This document shows positions 1 to 8,125 of a DNA stretch of 64,000 nt, piece by piece (position 1 is the first letter of the stretch; every line of letters begins with the position of its first letter). Under the pieces are notes generated by a model, which saw only the letters and a list, made by a program, of their open reading frames with translations, searched no databases and was not told the origin of the DNA. The position numbers were made by a program, and so were the translations under genes. Source of the DNA: Uruburuella suis (lineage in GTDB: Bacteria > Pseudomonadota > Gammaproteobacteria > Burkholderiales > Neisseriaceae); the NCBI RefSeq assembly GCF_004341385.1, contig NZ_SLXE01000004.1, forward strand, positions 43,564 through 107,563, read 5' to 3'.

Positions 1-601
1 CTTCGCCGATTTTGTGCAAGGTGTTTTGATCGGTGTGGGCAAAAGGTGCGGCATAGCCCGGCACAATCAGCGTGGTGGTTTGCTGATACGACCAAGTGCC
101 GTCATCGTGCAGGGTGATGGTGATGCGGTAGTGATCGGTTTTGAAGGCATGTTCGAGAAAGGGATTAGAGCAGATGCCGTTTTCGGTGCTGCCGCGCACG
201 GCTTCCACGCTGAAGGTTTTGTCATCTGCCTTGGCGCGGCCGGTAGCCATAGCGGTTTGGCCGCGCGGAATGGTGAGGGTTTGTATCAAATTACCGGTGG
301 CCGGCTCCCACAGCCAATAGCCCACTTGGTCGTGAAACGTTTCCACTTCGCCCGGCTGCACGATATGGAGATGGTAGCGCAGGCCGTAAAAAAGCTGCGG
401 GCCGTTGGTTTGGCCGTCGATGGGCTGCATTTCAGCGTGTTCGATATAGGCATCGTGTTCGGGGCCGTCGGCCTTGGGGTTCACATCATGGCCGGCCGCG
501 CCGCGCCAAATGCCGGCCAGACCGGCAAGCGGGCCGAGGTTGGCGAGGGTGTCGGGGTCGACTTCGGGCTCGGTGTAGATGTCTTTGGGAAAATCAGTCA
601 T
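1..601 (-). CDS. nitrobindin-like heme-binding beta-barrel protein (FABP/DUF1794 type), 3' end outside window
   Basis: Reading the minus strand from the ATG at 599-601 gives an open frame of about 200 codons that runs off the left edge, so the C-terminus is missing. The protein begins MTDFPKDIYTEPEVDPDTL and carries the family motif LAGIWRGAAG near residue 30 (G-x-W-x-G), followed by alternating polar and hydrophobic strands with conserved pieces such as FYGLRYHLHI and HDQVGYWLWEP. This matches the nitrobindin/THAP4-like small beta-barrel family, whose characterised members bind heme or fatty-acid-like ligands. Physiological role in Neisseria is not established. A large open frame on the opposite strand is a codon-bias shadow. 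Confidence 0.8.
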   Translation of the reverse strand, partial: MTDFPKDIYTEPEVDPDTLANLGPLAGLAGIWRGAAGHDVNPKADGPEHDAYIEHAEMQPIDGQTNGPQLFYGLRYHLHIVQPGEVETFHDQVGYWLWEPATGNLIQTLTIPRGQTAMATGRAKADDKTFSVEAVRGSTENGICSNPFLEHAFKTDHYRITITLHDDGTWSYQQTTTLIVPGYAAPFAHTDQNTLHKIGE

Positions 602-764
602 GTTGTTTAGCCTGTCGGATAAGGGTAAAAATCACGGTAATGGCAATATATTAATACAATCACCCGCAGGCGCAACCATTTGCCGCCGGCGCCCGAACAT
701 TATTTTGAGCATGCTCAAGATAATGCCAAGCCTAAAAATAAGATCAGCAAGCGGCGCCGGTAGG

Positions 765-1097
765 TTATTTTTCAGGTTCGGTATAAAACACCGCCAGCCA
801 AACAGTGGGCATATTCGGGTCTGTTTGCACCACCCTGTGGCGGCAATGCGCAGGAATGTGCACATAATCGCCGGCTTCAAGAGCCGTTTCGCGGCCATCG
901 GCAAAAGCGAGCCGCGCGTTGCCCTGCACCAGCAACACCCATTCGGCTTCTTCTTGGTCATACCAAAAATCGGCAGGCGAAGCGTGGCCGTGGGACACAA
1001 TGCGCTCGATGCGCACGGTCGGGCTTTGTAAAAGCGTTTCAAAGGCTTCTTGCGCCTGCCGATCGGGCAGCGGCCGGCAGAGATTACGGCTGTGCAT
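765..1097 (-). CDS. cupin-domain protein
   Basis: A 110-residue protein made almost entirely of one cupin fold. The stretch EAEWVLLVQGNARLAFADG resembles cupin motif 1, and AGDYVHIPAHCRHRV resembles motif 2 with a metal-ligand-type histidine. The frame stays open upstream to 1124, but the ATG at 1097 (protein MHSRNLCRPLPD) is preceded at the right distance by AGAAGGAAAA, so that start was chosen. Small single-domain cupins are often metal-dependent enzymes or sugar/metabolite binders; substrate cannot be read from the sequence. It is monocistronic, between the nitrobindin-like gene and a divergent membrane-protein gene. Confidence 0.75.
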   Translation of the reverse strand: MHSRNLCRPLPDRQAQEAFETLLQSPTVRIERIVSHGHASPADFWYDQEEAEWVLLVQGNARLAFADGRETALEAGDYVHIPAHCRHRVVQTDPNMPTVWLAVFYTEPEK

Positions 1098-1310
1098 CAA
1101 TATTTTCCTTCTATAGTTAAACATTGCCGGGCAACCATGATGTGATTCTATAATATTTCCATACTAGGCCGTCTGAAACATGGGTTTCAGACGGCCTGAT
1201 ATTTTTAGGCTGCCCACTTGTTGCGTCAAGCGCTTCGTTGGTAAGATAGCTTTGAAAGCCTGATGGCGGCTTGAAACACCATATCCGGATAACCTATAGA
1301 GGAGAACACC

Positions 1311-1865
1311 ATGAATGCAGATTTGCCTTGGGGCTTGCAATTGGCGCTGGCAGCGCTGGCCGGTTTGGCGCTGGGCTTGCTGGCGATGTGGCTGATATTG
1401 CGGCAAAACAGCGCCAAACAAAAAGCACACGAAGCGCTGGCACAGCAATTTAGCGATTACCGCCATAAAGTGGACCAACATTTTGTAGACACCGCCGCCG
1501 CCGTAGACGAGCTCAACCGCAGCTATCAAAAAGTGGTGCAGCATCTGAGCGCCGGCGCGCAAACCCTGATGGGCAAAGAAGCCTTGCAAGAACAATTGGC
1601 GCAGCGCAGCAATAAAGCGGTAACGGTGTCTTATCTGGCCGCAGCAGCGGTGGAGCCGCTGGCGCAAGAGAGCGATGCCGGCGCGGCCGTGCAGGCCGCA
1701 GCAGCGGCCAGCGAGCCTGTGTTGCCGGCCGACAAAGAAATTATTCCACCGCCGATCGATCCGGAAGAGCAAGAGCCGGTGAGCGATGTGCCGGTGATCG
1801 ATGCGCCGCCCACTTTGGCGATTGAAGAAGAGGATGAACACGAGCCCAAAGTGCCGAGAATTTAA
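1311..1865 (+). CDS. YhcB/DUF1043-type inner-membrane protein
   Basis: The 184-residue product has one N-terminal membrane helix (about residues 8-30, LQLALAALAGLALGLLAMWL) and then a charged, probably coiled-coil region (residues 32-85) containing the family-like HKVDQHFVDTAAAVDELN segment. The C-terminal 90 residues are low-complexity and acidic (Ala/Pro/Glu). In gammaproteobacteria YhcB-family proteins link cell division with envelope growth. The N-terminal half matches that family in size and layout; the acidic tail is longer. The start follows AGAGGAGAACACC. A 22-bp perfect DUS hairpin closes the gene at 1896-1941. Confidence 0.75.
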   Translation: MNADLPWGLQLALAALAGLALGLLAMWLILRQNSAKQKAHEALAQQFSDYRHKVDQHFVDTAAAVDELNRSYQKVVQHLSAGAQTLMGKEALQEQLAQRSNKAVTVSYLAAAAVEPLAQESDAGAAVQAAAAASEPVLPADKEIIPPPIDPEEQEPVSDVPVIDAPPTLAIEEEDEHEPKVPRI

Positions 1866-1895
1866 AAAGCACCGAGAATCTAAATAATATGATGT

Positions 1896-1941
1896 AAAAG
1901 CCAAAGGCCGTCTGAAACGTTTCAGACGGCCTTTGGCTTTT
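1896..1941. terminator. bidirectional DUS hairpin terminator
   Basis: A perfect 22-bp inverted repeat with a 2-nt loop, built around two opposed AGGCCGTCTGAA uptake sequences and extended by AAAAGCCAA / TTGGCTTTT arms. The A-run on one side and T-run on the other make it usable as an intrinsic terminator in both directions, downstream of the YhcB-like gene. Confidence 0.75.
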
Positions 1942-1950
1942 GATTCATCC

Positions 1951-2056
1951 GTAGGTCGGATGCTTGAATTCGACACTTACCCGAAGCGCAAGACATTCCT
2001 GTTTTCCGCCTTAATGTTTAGCCTTAACGACCCTATGTCGGATTCGAGCATCCGAC
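1951..2056. repeat. degenerate GTAG-headed REP pair
   Basis: GTAGGTCGGATGCTTGAATTCGAC at 1951-1974 and an inverted, diverged partner, GTCGGATTCGAGCATCCGAC, at 2037-2056. These are members of the dispersed palindromic family also seen at 11.1-11.6, 26.6, 43.1-43.3 and 51.2 kb. No gene is visible in the 1866-2153 gap. Confidence 0.6.
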
Positions 2057-2106
2057 CAACGCATGGCTTCTCCACAATGTGTGCCAAACATTAAGATTGC
2101 ATGCAG

Positions 2107-2138
2107 AGGCCGTCTGAAAGATTAGTTTCAGACGGCCT
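2107..2138. terminator. DUS hairpin terminator
   Basis: Inverted AGGCCGTCTGAAA / TTTCAGACGGCCT pair with a 6-nt loop, 15 bp beyond the stop codon of the cysteine hydrolase gene on the minus strand. Confidence 0.6.
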
Positions 2139-2153
2139 TAACAGCATCAATCA

Positions 2154-2714
2154 TCAAACCATTTCCAGCAGCTCATCCGTGCTTTGCACTTGCGCATAAC
2201 CGAATTGCAGCGCCGCCATAAAAGCCGCATGCACTTGCGCGGCCGGCACTTTGATACCGCCCCATTCCATCGCCAGCGTGGCGCAGGCATCGTGGGCGAG
2301 GTGGCATTCGTAGCCCAAATCGGCTGCAGCGCGGGTGGCTGCATCGATGCACATATGGCTCATCGCGCCCACGATAAACAGGCGTTTGATGCCCCGCTTT
2401 TGCAATTGCGCCTGCAAATCGGTGCCGAGAAAGCTGTTGACATGGTGTTTCAAAATCACCGGCTCGCCCTCTAGCGGCGCCATGCTTGCGTGGATTTGCG
2501 CGCCTTCGGAGCCGGGCTGGAAAAACGGCGCATCCGCGCTTGAAAACTCATGGCGGATATGGAAAACCGGCAAGCCTTGCGCGCGAAATGCCGCCAAAAG
2601 CTTGGCGCCGTTTGCCGCGGCGGCTTCGGTGTTGTCCAGCGGCCATTTTGCGCTGGGAAAAGTGGGAAAATAATCGTTTTGGAAATCCACAATCAATAAA
2701 GCGGTGTCGGACAT
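2154..2714 (-). CDS. isochorismatase-family cysteine hydrolase
   Basis: A 186-residue protein spanning the whole isochorismatase-like hydrolase fold. The expected catalytic triad is visible: Asp in LLIVDFQNDYF near residue 10, Lys in VILKHHVNSF near residue 95, and nucleophilic Cys in GAMSHMCIDAATR near residue 128. Family members hydrolyse amides or vinyl ethers (nicotinamidase, isochorismatase, other amidases); the actual substrate is unknown. The frame is open to 2981, but MSDTALLIVDF at 2714 is preceded by AAGGAAAAGCAAA and the upstream part encodes translated DUS sequence, so 2714 is the start. Confidence 0.85.
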   Translation of the reverse strand: MSDTALLIVDFQNDYFPTFPSAKWPLDNTEAAAANGAKLLAAFRAQGLPVFHIRHEFSSADAPFFQPGSEGAQIHASMAPLEGEPVILKHHVNSFLGTDLQAQLQKRGIKRLFIVGAMSHMCIDAATRAAADLGYECHLAHDACATLAMEWGGIKVPAAQVHAAFMAALQFGYAQVQSTDELLEMV

Positions 2715-2807
2715 TTTGCTTTTCCTTATCTTTTGATTTAAGCGCTGAAACATGGTTTGCAGGTTTGCTGGTTCAATTAATAAACCTGCGGCAACTGCCA
2801 ACGAATC

Positions 2808-2835
2808 AGGCCGTCTGAAACCTTTCAGACGGCCT
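2808..2835. terminator. DUS hairpin terminator after patD
   Basis: Perfect 13-bp inverted uptake-sequence pair with a CC loop, just beyond the patD stop codon. Confidence 0.65.
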
Positions 2836-2845
2836 TGCCCATTCC

Positions 2846-4276
2846 TTACAGCGCCACCATCACATGCTTGGTAATCAGATAATCGCCCACGGCTTCGGCC
2901 GACAAATCTTTGCCGAAGCCCGATTGCTTGAAGCCGCCGTGCGGCGTTTCCGAGGTGAGCGGCAAGTGGTCGTTTACCCACACGGTGCCGAAGCGTAAAT
3001 CGGCGGCAAAGCGCATGGCGCGGGCCACATCGGTGGTGAACACGGATGAAGCCAGGCCGAAGCGCACATCGTTGGCCATGGCCAGCGCTTCTTCGTCGGT
3101 TTTAAAGGTTTGGATGGTCATCACCGGGCCGAACACTTCGTTTTGCACGATTTCGGCTTTTTGATCCACGCCGGTGAGCAAGGTGGGGCTGTAGAAATGA
3201 CCGCCGCCGAAATCGAGCGTGTGTCCGCCAAACAAGGCTTTGGCGCCTGCCGCTTGGGCGCGCTCGACAAAGCCCGCCACGCGCTCGAGCTGTTTGGCGG
3301 AAATCAGCGGTCCCATCATCACGCCTTCGTCAAACGGCTGCCCCACTTTAAACGCCTGTGCTTGTGCCAGCAGCGCTTCGGTGAATTTTTCTTTTACCGA
3401 TTCGTGCACCAAAATGCGGGTGGCGGCGGTGCAGTCGTGGCCGGAATTGATAAAGCCGCCGAAGGCCGCTTTTTCGGCGGCGCGCTCGATATCGGCATCT
3501 TCAAACACAATTAGCGGCGCTTTGCCGCCCAATTCGAGGTGCACGCGCTTGAGCGAATCGGCGGCGCTACGCATAATGAATTTGCCGGTGTCGCTCGAGC
3601 CGGTGAGGCTCACCATTTGAATATCGGGGTGCGCTACCAACGCTTTGCCGGTGTCGGCCGCGCCGGTGATGATGTTCAACACGCCGTCGGGCAGGCCTGC
3701 TTCTTGGGCGATTTCGCCCAGCAGCAAAGTGGTGCGCGGCGTCATTTCAGAGGGTTTGATGATGGAAGTGCAGCCTGCGGCCAGGGCGGGGCCGATTTTC
3801 CAGGCCGCCATCAGCAAGGGGTAATTCCACGGCGCAATGCCGGCGCTCACGCCGCACGGCTCGCGGCGCAGCATAGATGTGTAGGCGCTGTTGTATTCGC
3901 CGGCGCTGCTGCCGCCGGTGTCACGCGCGGCGGTGGCGAAAAAGCGCAGGTTGTCTACCACAAAAGGCAGGTCGCCGCCTTTGCTGATGAATTCATAAGG
4001 CTTACCGGAGTCTTCCGTTTCGATTTTTGCCAACTCATCGGCGCGCGCTTCGATGATATCGGCCATTTTCCACAACACGCCCGAGCGCTCGCCCGGTGTG
4101 GCTTTCGACCAGCGCCCGTCGTCAAACGCGGCTTTGGCCGCCGCCACGGCGGCATTCACTTCCTGTTCGCCGGCGGTGGCCACTTGCGCCACGGTTTTGC
4201 CCGTGGCCGGGTTTTCCACATCTACCGTGCCGCTGCCGGCCTGCCATCGGCCGTTAATCCATAATCCGTATTCCAT
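2846..4276 (-). CDS. patD: gamma-aminobutyraldehyde dehydrogenase
   Basis: A 476-residue NAD(P)-dependent aldehyde dehydrogenase. The N-terminal two thirds form the cofactor domain with APWNYPLLMAAWKIGPALAAG and the SLTGSSDTGK nucleotide loop. The general-base Glu sits in LELGGKAPL near residue 248 and the nucleophilic Cys in NSGHDCTAATR near residue 282. The GHDCTAA context is characteristic of aminobutyraldehyde dehydrogenases (E. coli PatD has GQDCTAA). The enzyme would oxidise 4-aminobutanal to GABA, the step after PatA. Start at 4276 follows CGAGGAGAAAGCA. It lies 104 bp downstream of patA on the same strand, so an operon is likely. Betaine-aldehyde dehydrogenase is the main alternative, made less likely by the neighbour. 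Confidence 0.88.
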   Translation of the reverse strand: MEYGLWINGRWQAGSGTVDVENPATGKTVAQVATAGEQEVNAAVAAAKAAFDDGRWSKATPGERSGVLWKMADIIEARADELAKIETEDSGKPYEFISKGGDLPFVVDNLRFFATAARDTGGSSAGEYNSAYTSMLRREPCGVSAGIAPWNYPLLMAAWKIGPALAAGCTSIIKPSEMTPRTTLLLGEIAQEAGLPDGVLNIITGAADTGKALVAHPDIQMVSLTGSSDTGKFIMRSAADSLKRVHLELGGKAPLIVFEDADIERAAEKAAFGGFINSGHDCTAATRILVHESVKEKFTEALLAQAQAFKVGQPFDEGVMMGPLISAKQLERVAGFVERAQAAGAKALFGGHTLDFGGGHFYSPTLLTGVDQKAEIVQNEVFGPVMTIQTFKTDEEALAMANDVRFGLASSVFTTDVARAMRFAADLRFGTVWVNDHLPLTSETPHGGFKQSGFGKDLSAEAVGDYLITKHVMVAL

Positions 4277-4380
4277 TGCTTTCTCCTCGAGATTCAGTGA
4301 ACATCAATTGACTGGGCATTGCTGAAAATAGGTTTTCTGTTTTCTTTAATAAGAATAAGGCCGTCTGAAATCTCAGCGCT

Positions 4381-5772
4381 TCAAGCCGATTCGCTCACGC
4401 TTTTTAATGTATCTTCCAGCCGCACCAACACTTCATCCAGCAATTCATAAGGAATATTCAAGGCCGGCTCCAGCCGCACCACCGATGAATTGTTGAGTGT
4501 GCCCGAAGTGAGCACATGGCGCTTGAACAAGCCCGACACCACTTTATAGCCGATTTCGTCGTTTTCAAACACCATCGCCAAAAGCAGGCCTTTGCCGCGG
4601 ATGTCTTTCAGGATATGCGGATATTTGTTGCGCAGCATGCCGATTTTTTGCAGCAGATAATCGCCTTTTTCGGCAGCCTGCTGCGGCAGGTTTTCTTCCA
4701 GCATTACCCGAATGCCGGCCAATGCGGCGGCACAAGCCAGCGGGTTGCCGCCGGTGGTGGTGGTGTGCATAAAGGGGTTGGGCTCGAGGCAAGACCAAAT
4801 CTCGGCGCTCGAGAAAAAACCCGACATCGGTACCACGCCGCCGCCCAGCGCTTTGCCGAAGCAGATGATATCGGGCGCCACGCCCCAATGATCCACACCG
4901 AAAATTTTGCCGGTGCGGCCAAAGCCGGTTTGCACTTCGTCGGCAATCAAAAGCACGCCGTAGCGGCTGCAGATTTCGCGCAGGCGCGGCCAATAATTAT
5001 CGGGCGGCACAATGGCACCGGCCTCGCCCTGTATCGGCTCCACCACCACTGCTGCCACATCCATGCTGCCCACCGAGTCGGCAATGCGCAAAAGCTGCTC
5101 CACCGCGTCGGCATCGCCATAAGGCACGTGGCGCACGCCGCCGAGCAGCGGCAAAAGCGGCTCGCGGTAAACAAATTTGCCCAAAAGCGAGAGCGCGCCC
5201 AGCGATTTGCCGTGAAAGCCGCCGGTGGTGGAAATAAAGCCGCGCCGACCGGTGTAGAGCTTGGCGAGCTTCATCGCGCCGTCTACCGCTTCGGTGCCGC
5301 TGTTGGCAAAAAAGCCGTATTGCAATTCACCCGGAGTGAGCTTGGCAATCACTTTGGCCAGCTGGCCGCGCAGGGGGTCGAGCATTTCCTGGCTGTATTG
5401 CGGGCTGCGGTCGAGCTGTGCTTTCACCGCTTCAACGATTTTCGGGTGGCGGATGCCGGGGCTGTAGAGGCCGAAGCCGCCGAGCATGTCGATGTATTCG
5501 CGCCCCATAATGTCGCGCAGAATCGAGCCTTGGCCATACCAATCGGTGAGGGCGAAATCGGCGGTTTCAGTAACGGATTTGCGATAATTGAGAAAGCCGC
5601 GGTTAACGTGGTGGGCAAAATTATCCGCCACGTTGGACGACACCCAGCGGCGCTGTGTGTCGCTCAATTCGTTTTCCGGCGTGTTGATGATGTCGAGCAT
5701 TTGCGCAGCTTCATTCAAAGCGGCGTTGATATCTCTATCAGCGGGATGTGTGTGAGAAGGGGCGGTAGACAT
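4381..5772 (-). CDS. patA: putrescine aminotransferase
   Basis: A 463-residue class III PLP-dependent aminotransferase. Recognisable pieces are NSGTEAVDGAMKLAK (phosphate cup), GAFHGKSLGALS-type GGFHGKSLGALSLLGK, the PLP-pyridine Asp in LLIADEVQTGFGRTG, and the Schiff-base Lys in CFGKALGGGVVP. Similarity to E. coli PatA (YgjG) runs the full length, including NPFMHTTTTGGNPLACAAA and SGTLNNSSVVRLEP. It converts putrescine plus 2-oxoglutarate to 4-aminobutanal plus glutamate. An upstream frame extends to 5823, but MSTAPSHTHPAD at 5772 has an ideal CAGGAGAATTT ribosome site. patD follows, giving a two-step putrescine-to-GABA unit. Confidence 0.9.
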   Translation of the reverse strand: MSTAPSHTHPADRDINAALNEAAQMLDIINTPENELSDTQRRWVSSNVADNFAHHVNRGFLNYRKSVTETADFALTDWYGQGSILRDIMGREYIDMLGGFGLYSPGIRHPKIVEAVKAQLDRSPQYSQEMLDPLRGQLAKVIAKLTPGELQYGFFANSGTEAVDGAMKLAKLYTGRRGFISTTGGFHGKSLGALSLLGKFVYREPLLPLLGGVRHVPYGDADAVEQLLRIADSVGSMDVAAVVVEPIQGEAGAIVPPDNYWPRLREICSRYGVLLIADEVQTGFGRTGKIFGVDHWGVAPDIICFGKALGGGVVPMSGFFSSAEIWSCLEPNPFMHTTTTGGNPLACAAALAGIRVMLEENLPQQAAEKGDYLLQKIGMLRNKYPHILKDIRGKGLLLAMVFENDEIGYKVVSGLFKRHVLTSGTLNNSSVVRLEPALNIPYELLDEVLVRLEDTLKSVSESA

Positions 5773-6129
5773 AAATTCTCCTGGCATGCGGTTGGGTTTG
5801 GCAGCCGGAAAATTTTTTATCAATCAAAATGGGTAAAACAAGGCCTGAGCGGCTGTTAACACCAATAAAATTTACCGGCTGGAAAAAAACGGTTCATGGT
5901 TGCTGTGTTTGAGAAATCAATAGAAAAAAGAGTAGTGCAGACAATCTACCCTTTTTGATGAAGGGCAGTCAAGAGGGGCTGCACGCCGAATCTGCAAGCG
6001 TGATGGCGCTGCCCTGCCGACCACAGGCCGTCTGAACCAAAAGCGTTCAGACGGCCTGTGTAATAAAGGCAGCACCAGCGGCAAGCCATGGTATATTTTC
6101 AAAGTTTCCATTTTAAAGAAAGCTGCCGC
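5773..6129. other. intergenic gap between patA and the AhpD-like gene
   Basis: Holds the divergent start regions of patA (minus) and the AhpD-like gene (plus) and one DUS hairpin at 6022-6060 with a 7-nt loop (CACAGGCCGTCTGAAC and its complement). No further gene is supported; the frames crossing it are shadows. Confidence 0.6.
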
Positions 6130-6609
6130 ATGAATAACCGTGCCGACTATTACACCCTCGCCCCCGCTGCCGCCAACGCCATGCTGGCGCTGGAAGAAGC
6201 CGTGGCCAACGCCTCTATCGAACCGAGCTTGTGCGAGCTCGTGAAAATCCGCGCCTCGCAGATAAACGGCTGCCTGTTTTGCCTCGATATGCACAGCAAA
6301 AGTGCCAAAAAAGCGGGCGAGCGCGAATTGCGTTTGTGCCACCTGCCGCTGTGGCGCGAATCGCCGCTCTTCAGCGCGCGTGAACAAGCCGCGCTGGAAT
6401 GGACCGAAACCCTCACCCGCCCCGGCAAACACGGCGCCACTGATGAAGATTACCAAAAGCTGGCCGCCCATTTCTCGGAAAAAGAAATCGTCGACCTCAC
6501 TTTTGTCATCAGCACCATCAACGCCTGGAACCGCTTGGGCGTGGCCTTTCGCAACCGCCCCGGCGCGATGGACAAAATGCTCGGGCTGGAAAATGTGATG
6601 CCCGAATAG
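6130..6609 (+). CDS. carboxymuconolactone decarboxylase / AhpD-like protein
   Basis: A 159-residue all-helical protein with the AhpD-type redox motif C-x-x-C-x-x-x-H (NGCLFCLDMHSKSAKKAG, near residues 57-64), the hallmark of this family's peroxidatic thiol site. The rest (SAREQAALEWTETLTRP and ISTINAWNRLGVAFR) also matches single-domain family members. It probably acts as a thiol-dependent alkylhydroperoxidase-type protein; partner and substrate are unknown. Start chosen at 6130 (MNNRADYYTLAP), where homology begins; the upstream ATG at 6088 adds 14 unlikely residues. Ribosome site is weak. Confidence 0.82.
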   Translation: MNNRADYYTLAPAAANAMLALEEAVANASIEPSLCELVKIRASQINGCLFCLDMHSKSAKKAGERELRLCHLPLWRESPLFSAREQAALEWTETLTRPGKHGATDEDYQKLAAHFSEKEIVDLTFVISTINAWNRLGVAFRNRPGAMDKMLGLENVMPE

Positions 6610-6620
6610 CCATATTCCCC

Positions 6621-6655
6621 AATGGCCGTCTGAAACTTTTCAGACGGCCATTTTT
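6621..6655 (+). terminator. DUS hairpin terminator
   Basis: Inverted TGGCCGTCTGAAA pair followed by TTTTT, 12 bp after the AhpD-like gene. The arm uses TGGCC instead of AGGCC at the outer position. Confidence 0.7.
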
Positions 6656-6677
6656 GCAAACCAGCCAAACAAAGCCC

Positions 6678-6706
6678 TTTAAACTACATCACATTACAGC
6701 TACAAT
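6678..6706 (+). promoter_or_regulatory. predicted prpF promoter
   Basis: TTTAAA at 6678-6683, a 17-nt spacer and TACAAT at 6701-6706, ending 62 nt before the prpF start. The spacer contains CATCACATT, half of the inverted repeat found upstream of ackA, without its partner. Confidence 0.45.
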
Positions 6707-6768
6707 GCCGATAAGTTTATTGCTATCATAACAACATCATAACAACAGATTCTCGCAAAGGAAAACCC

Positions 6769-7962
6769 ATGAGCACCCCCTTCCCCCCCCAAATCAAAAT
6801 CCCCGCCACCTATATGCGCGGCGGCACTTCCAAAGGCATTTTCTTCAAGCTCGATGATTTGCCCGCCGCCGCGCAAACACCCGGTGCTGCGCGCGACCGC
6901 ATCTTGCTGCGCGTGCTCGGCAGCCCCGACCCCTACGGCAAGCAAATCGACGGCTTGGGCAACGCCAGTTCCTCCACCAGCAAAGCGGTGATTTTAAGCA
7001 AATCGGCCGAGCCCGATCACGATGTGGATTACCTTTTCGGCCAAGTATCCATCGACAAACCTTTTGTCGATTGGAGCGGCAACTGCGGCAACCTCACCGC
7101 CGCCGTAGGCGCGTTTGCCATCAGCAACGGCTTGGTCGATGCCGCGCGCATTCCTTCAGACGGCCTGTGCACGGTGCGCATCTGGCAGGCCAATATCCGC
7201 AAAACCATCATCGCCCATGTGCAAATCACCGGCGGCCAAGTGCAGGAAACCGGCGATTTCGAGCTCGACGGCGTGACCTTTCCCGCTGCCGAAGTGCAAA
7301 TCGAATTTCTCGACCCCGCCGATGACGGCGAAGAAGGCGGCGCCATGTTTCCCACCGGCAATTTGGTTGACGAGCTCGAAGTGCCCGGCATCGGCACCTT
7401 CCCCGTCACGCTGATTAATGCCGGCATTCCCACCATTTTCCTCAACGCCGCCGACATCGGCTACCAAGGCACCGAGCTGCAAGAGCACATCAACAGCGAT
7501 GAGCAGGCATTGGCCAAATTTGAAACCATCCGCGCTTACGGCGCGCTGAAAATGGGCCTGATTGCCGACATCAGCGAAGCCGCTGCACGCCAGCACACGC
7601 CCAAAGTGGCCTTTGTGGCCGCGCCGCAAGATTATGTTTCCTCAAGCGGCAAACCTGTGGCCGCCGCCGATGTGGATTTGCTGGTGCGTGCGCTGAGCAT
7701 GGGCAAGCTGCACCACGCCATGATGGGCACCGCCGCCGTGGCCATCGGCACCGCCGCCGCCATTCCCGGCACGCTGGTCAACCTGGCGGCCGGCGGCGGC
7801 GGGCGTGAAGCCGTGCGCTTCGGCCACCCTTCCGGCACCTTGCGCGTGGGCGCACAGGCCAAGCTGGAAAACGGTGAATGGAAAGTGACCAAAGCCATCA
7901 TGAGCCGCAGCGCGCGCGTGATTATGGAAGGCTTTGTGCGCGTGCCGGGCGATTGCTTTTAA
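6769..7962 (+). CDS. prpF: 2-methylaconitate cis-trans isomerase
   Basis: A 397-residue PrpF-family isomerase. It opens with IPATYMRGGTSKG, the family's conserved N-terminal motif, and contains GLGNASSSTSKAVIL and VDWSGNCGNLTAAVGAFAI, where the active-site residues of this diaminopimelate-epimerase-like fold lie. The enzyme isomerises the 2-methyl-trans-aconitate made by AcnD into the cis form, so propionyl-CoA carbon can proceed to methylisocitrate. Start follows AAAGGAAAACCC. It is followed by ackA on the same strand but is 42 kb from prpB, prpC and acnD. One uptake sequence (7155-7166) is embedded in the coding frame as PSDGL. Confidence 0.93.
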   Translation: MSTPFPPQIKIPATYMRGGTSKGIFFKLDDLPAAAQTPGAARDRILLRVLGSPDPYGKQIDGLGNASSSTSKAVILSKSAEPDHDVDYLFGQVSIDKPFVDWSGNCGNLTAAVGAFAISNGLVDAARIPSDGLCTVRIWQANIRKTIIAHVQITGGQVQETGDFELDGVTFPAAEVQIEFLDPADDGEEGGAMFPTGNLVDELEVPGIGTFPVTLINAGIPTIFLNAADIGYQGTELQEHINSDEQALAKFETIRAYGALKMGLIADISEAAARQHTPKVAFVAAPQDYVSSSGKPVAAADVDLLVRALSMGKLHHAMMGTAAVAIGTAAAIPGTLVNLAAGGGGREAVRFGHPSGTLRVGAQAKLENGEWKVTKAIMSRSARVIMEGFVRVPGDCF

Positions 7963-8003
7963 ACCCTTTCATACGGCCTCAGCCTATATTGAGACCATCT
8001 GAA

Positions 8004-8072
8004 CCATCACATTTTCTGATGGCGTTAATCGGCAGAAACGATTTCACAAAAGCACCCGCTTTGCATTACATT
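8004..8072 (+). promoter_or_regulatory. ackA promoter with CATCA-N7-TGATG inverted repeat
   Basis: Inverted repeat CCATCA (8004-8009), CATTTTC spacer, TGATGG (8017-8022); exactly 20 nt later TTCACA (8043-8048), an 18-nt spacer and TACATT (8067-8072). The prpB upstream region has the same arrangement with the same 20-nt gap, which supports a shared operator. Confidence 0.55.
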
Positions 8073-8125
8073 GCGCAGAGCAAAAATACAACAACACAAG
8101 AAAAAACAAAGGAGAAACCCCCGTC

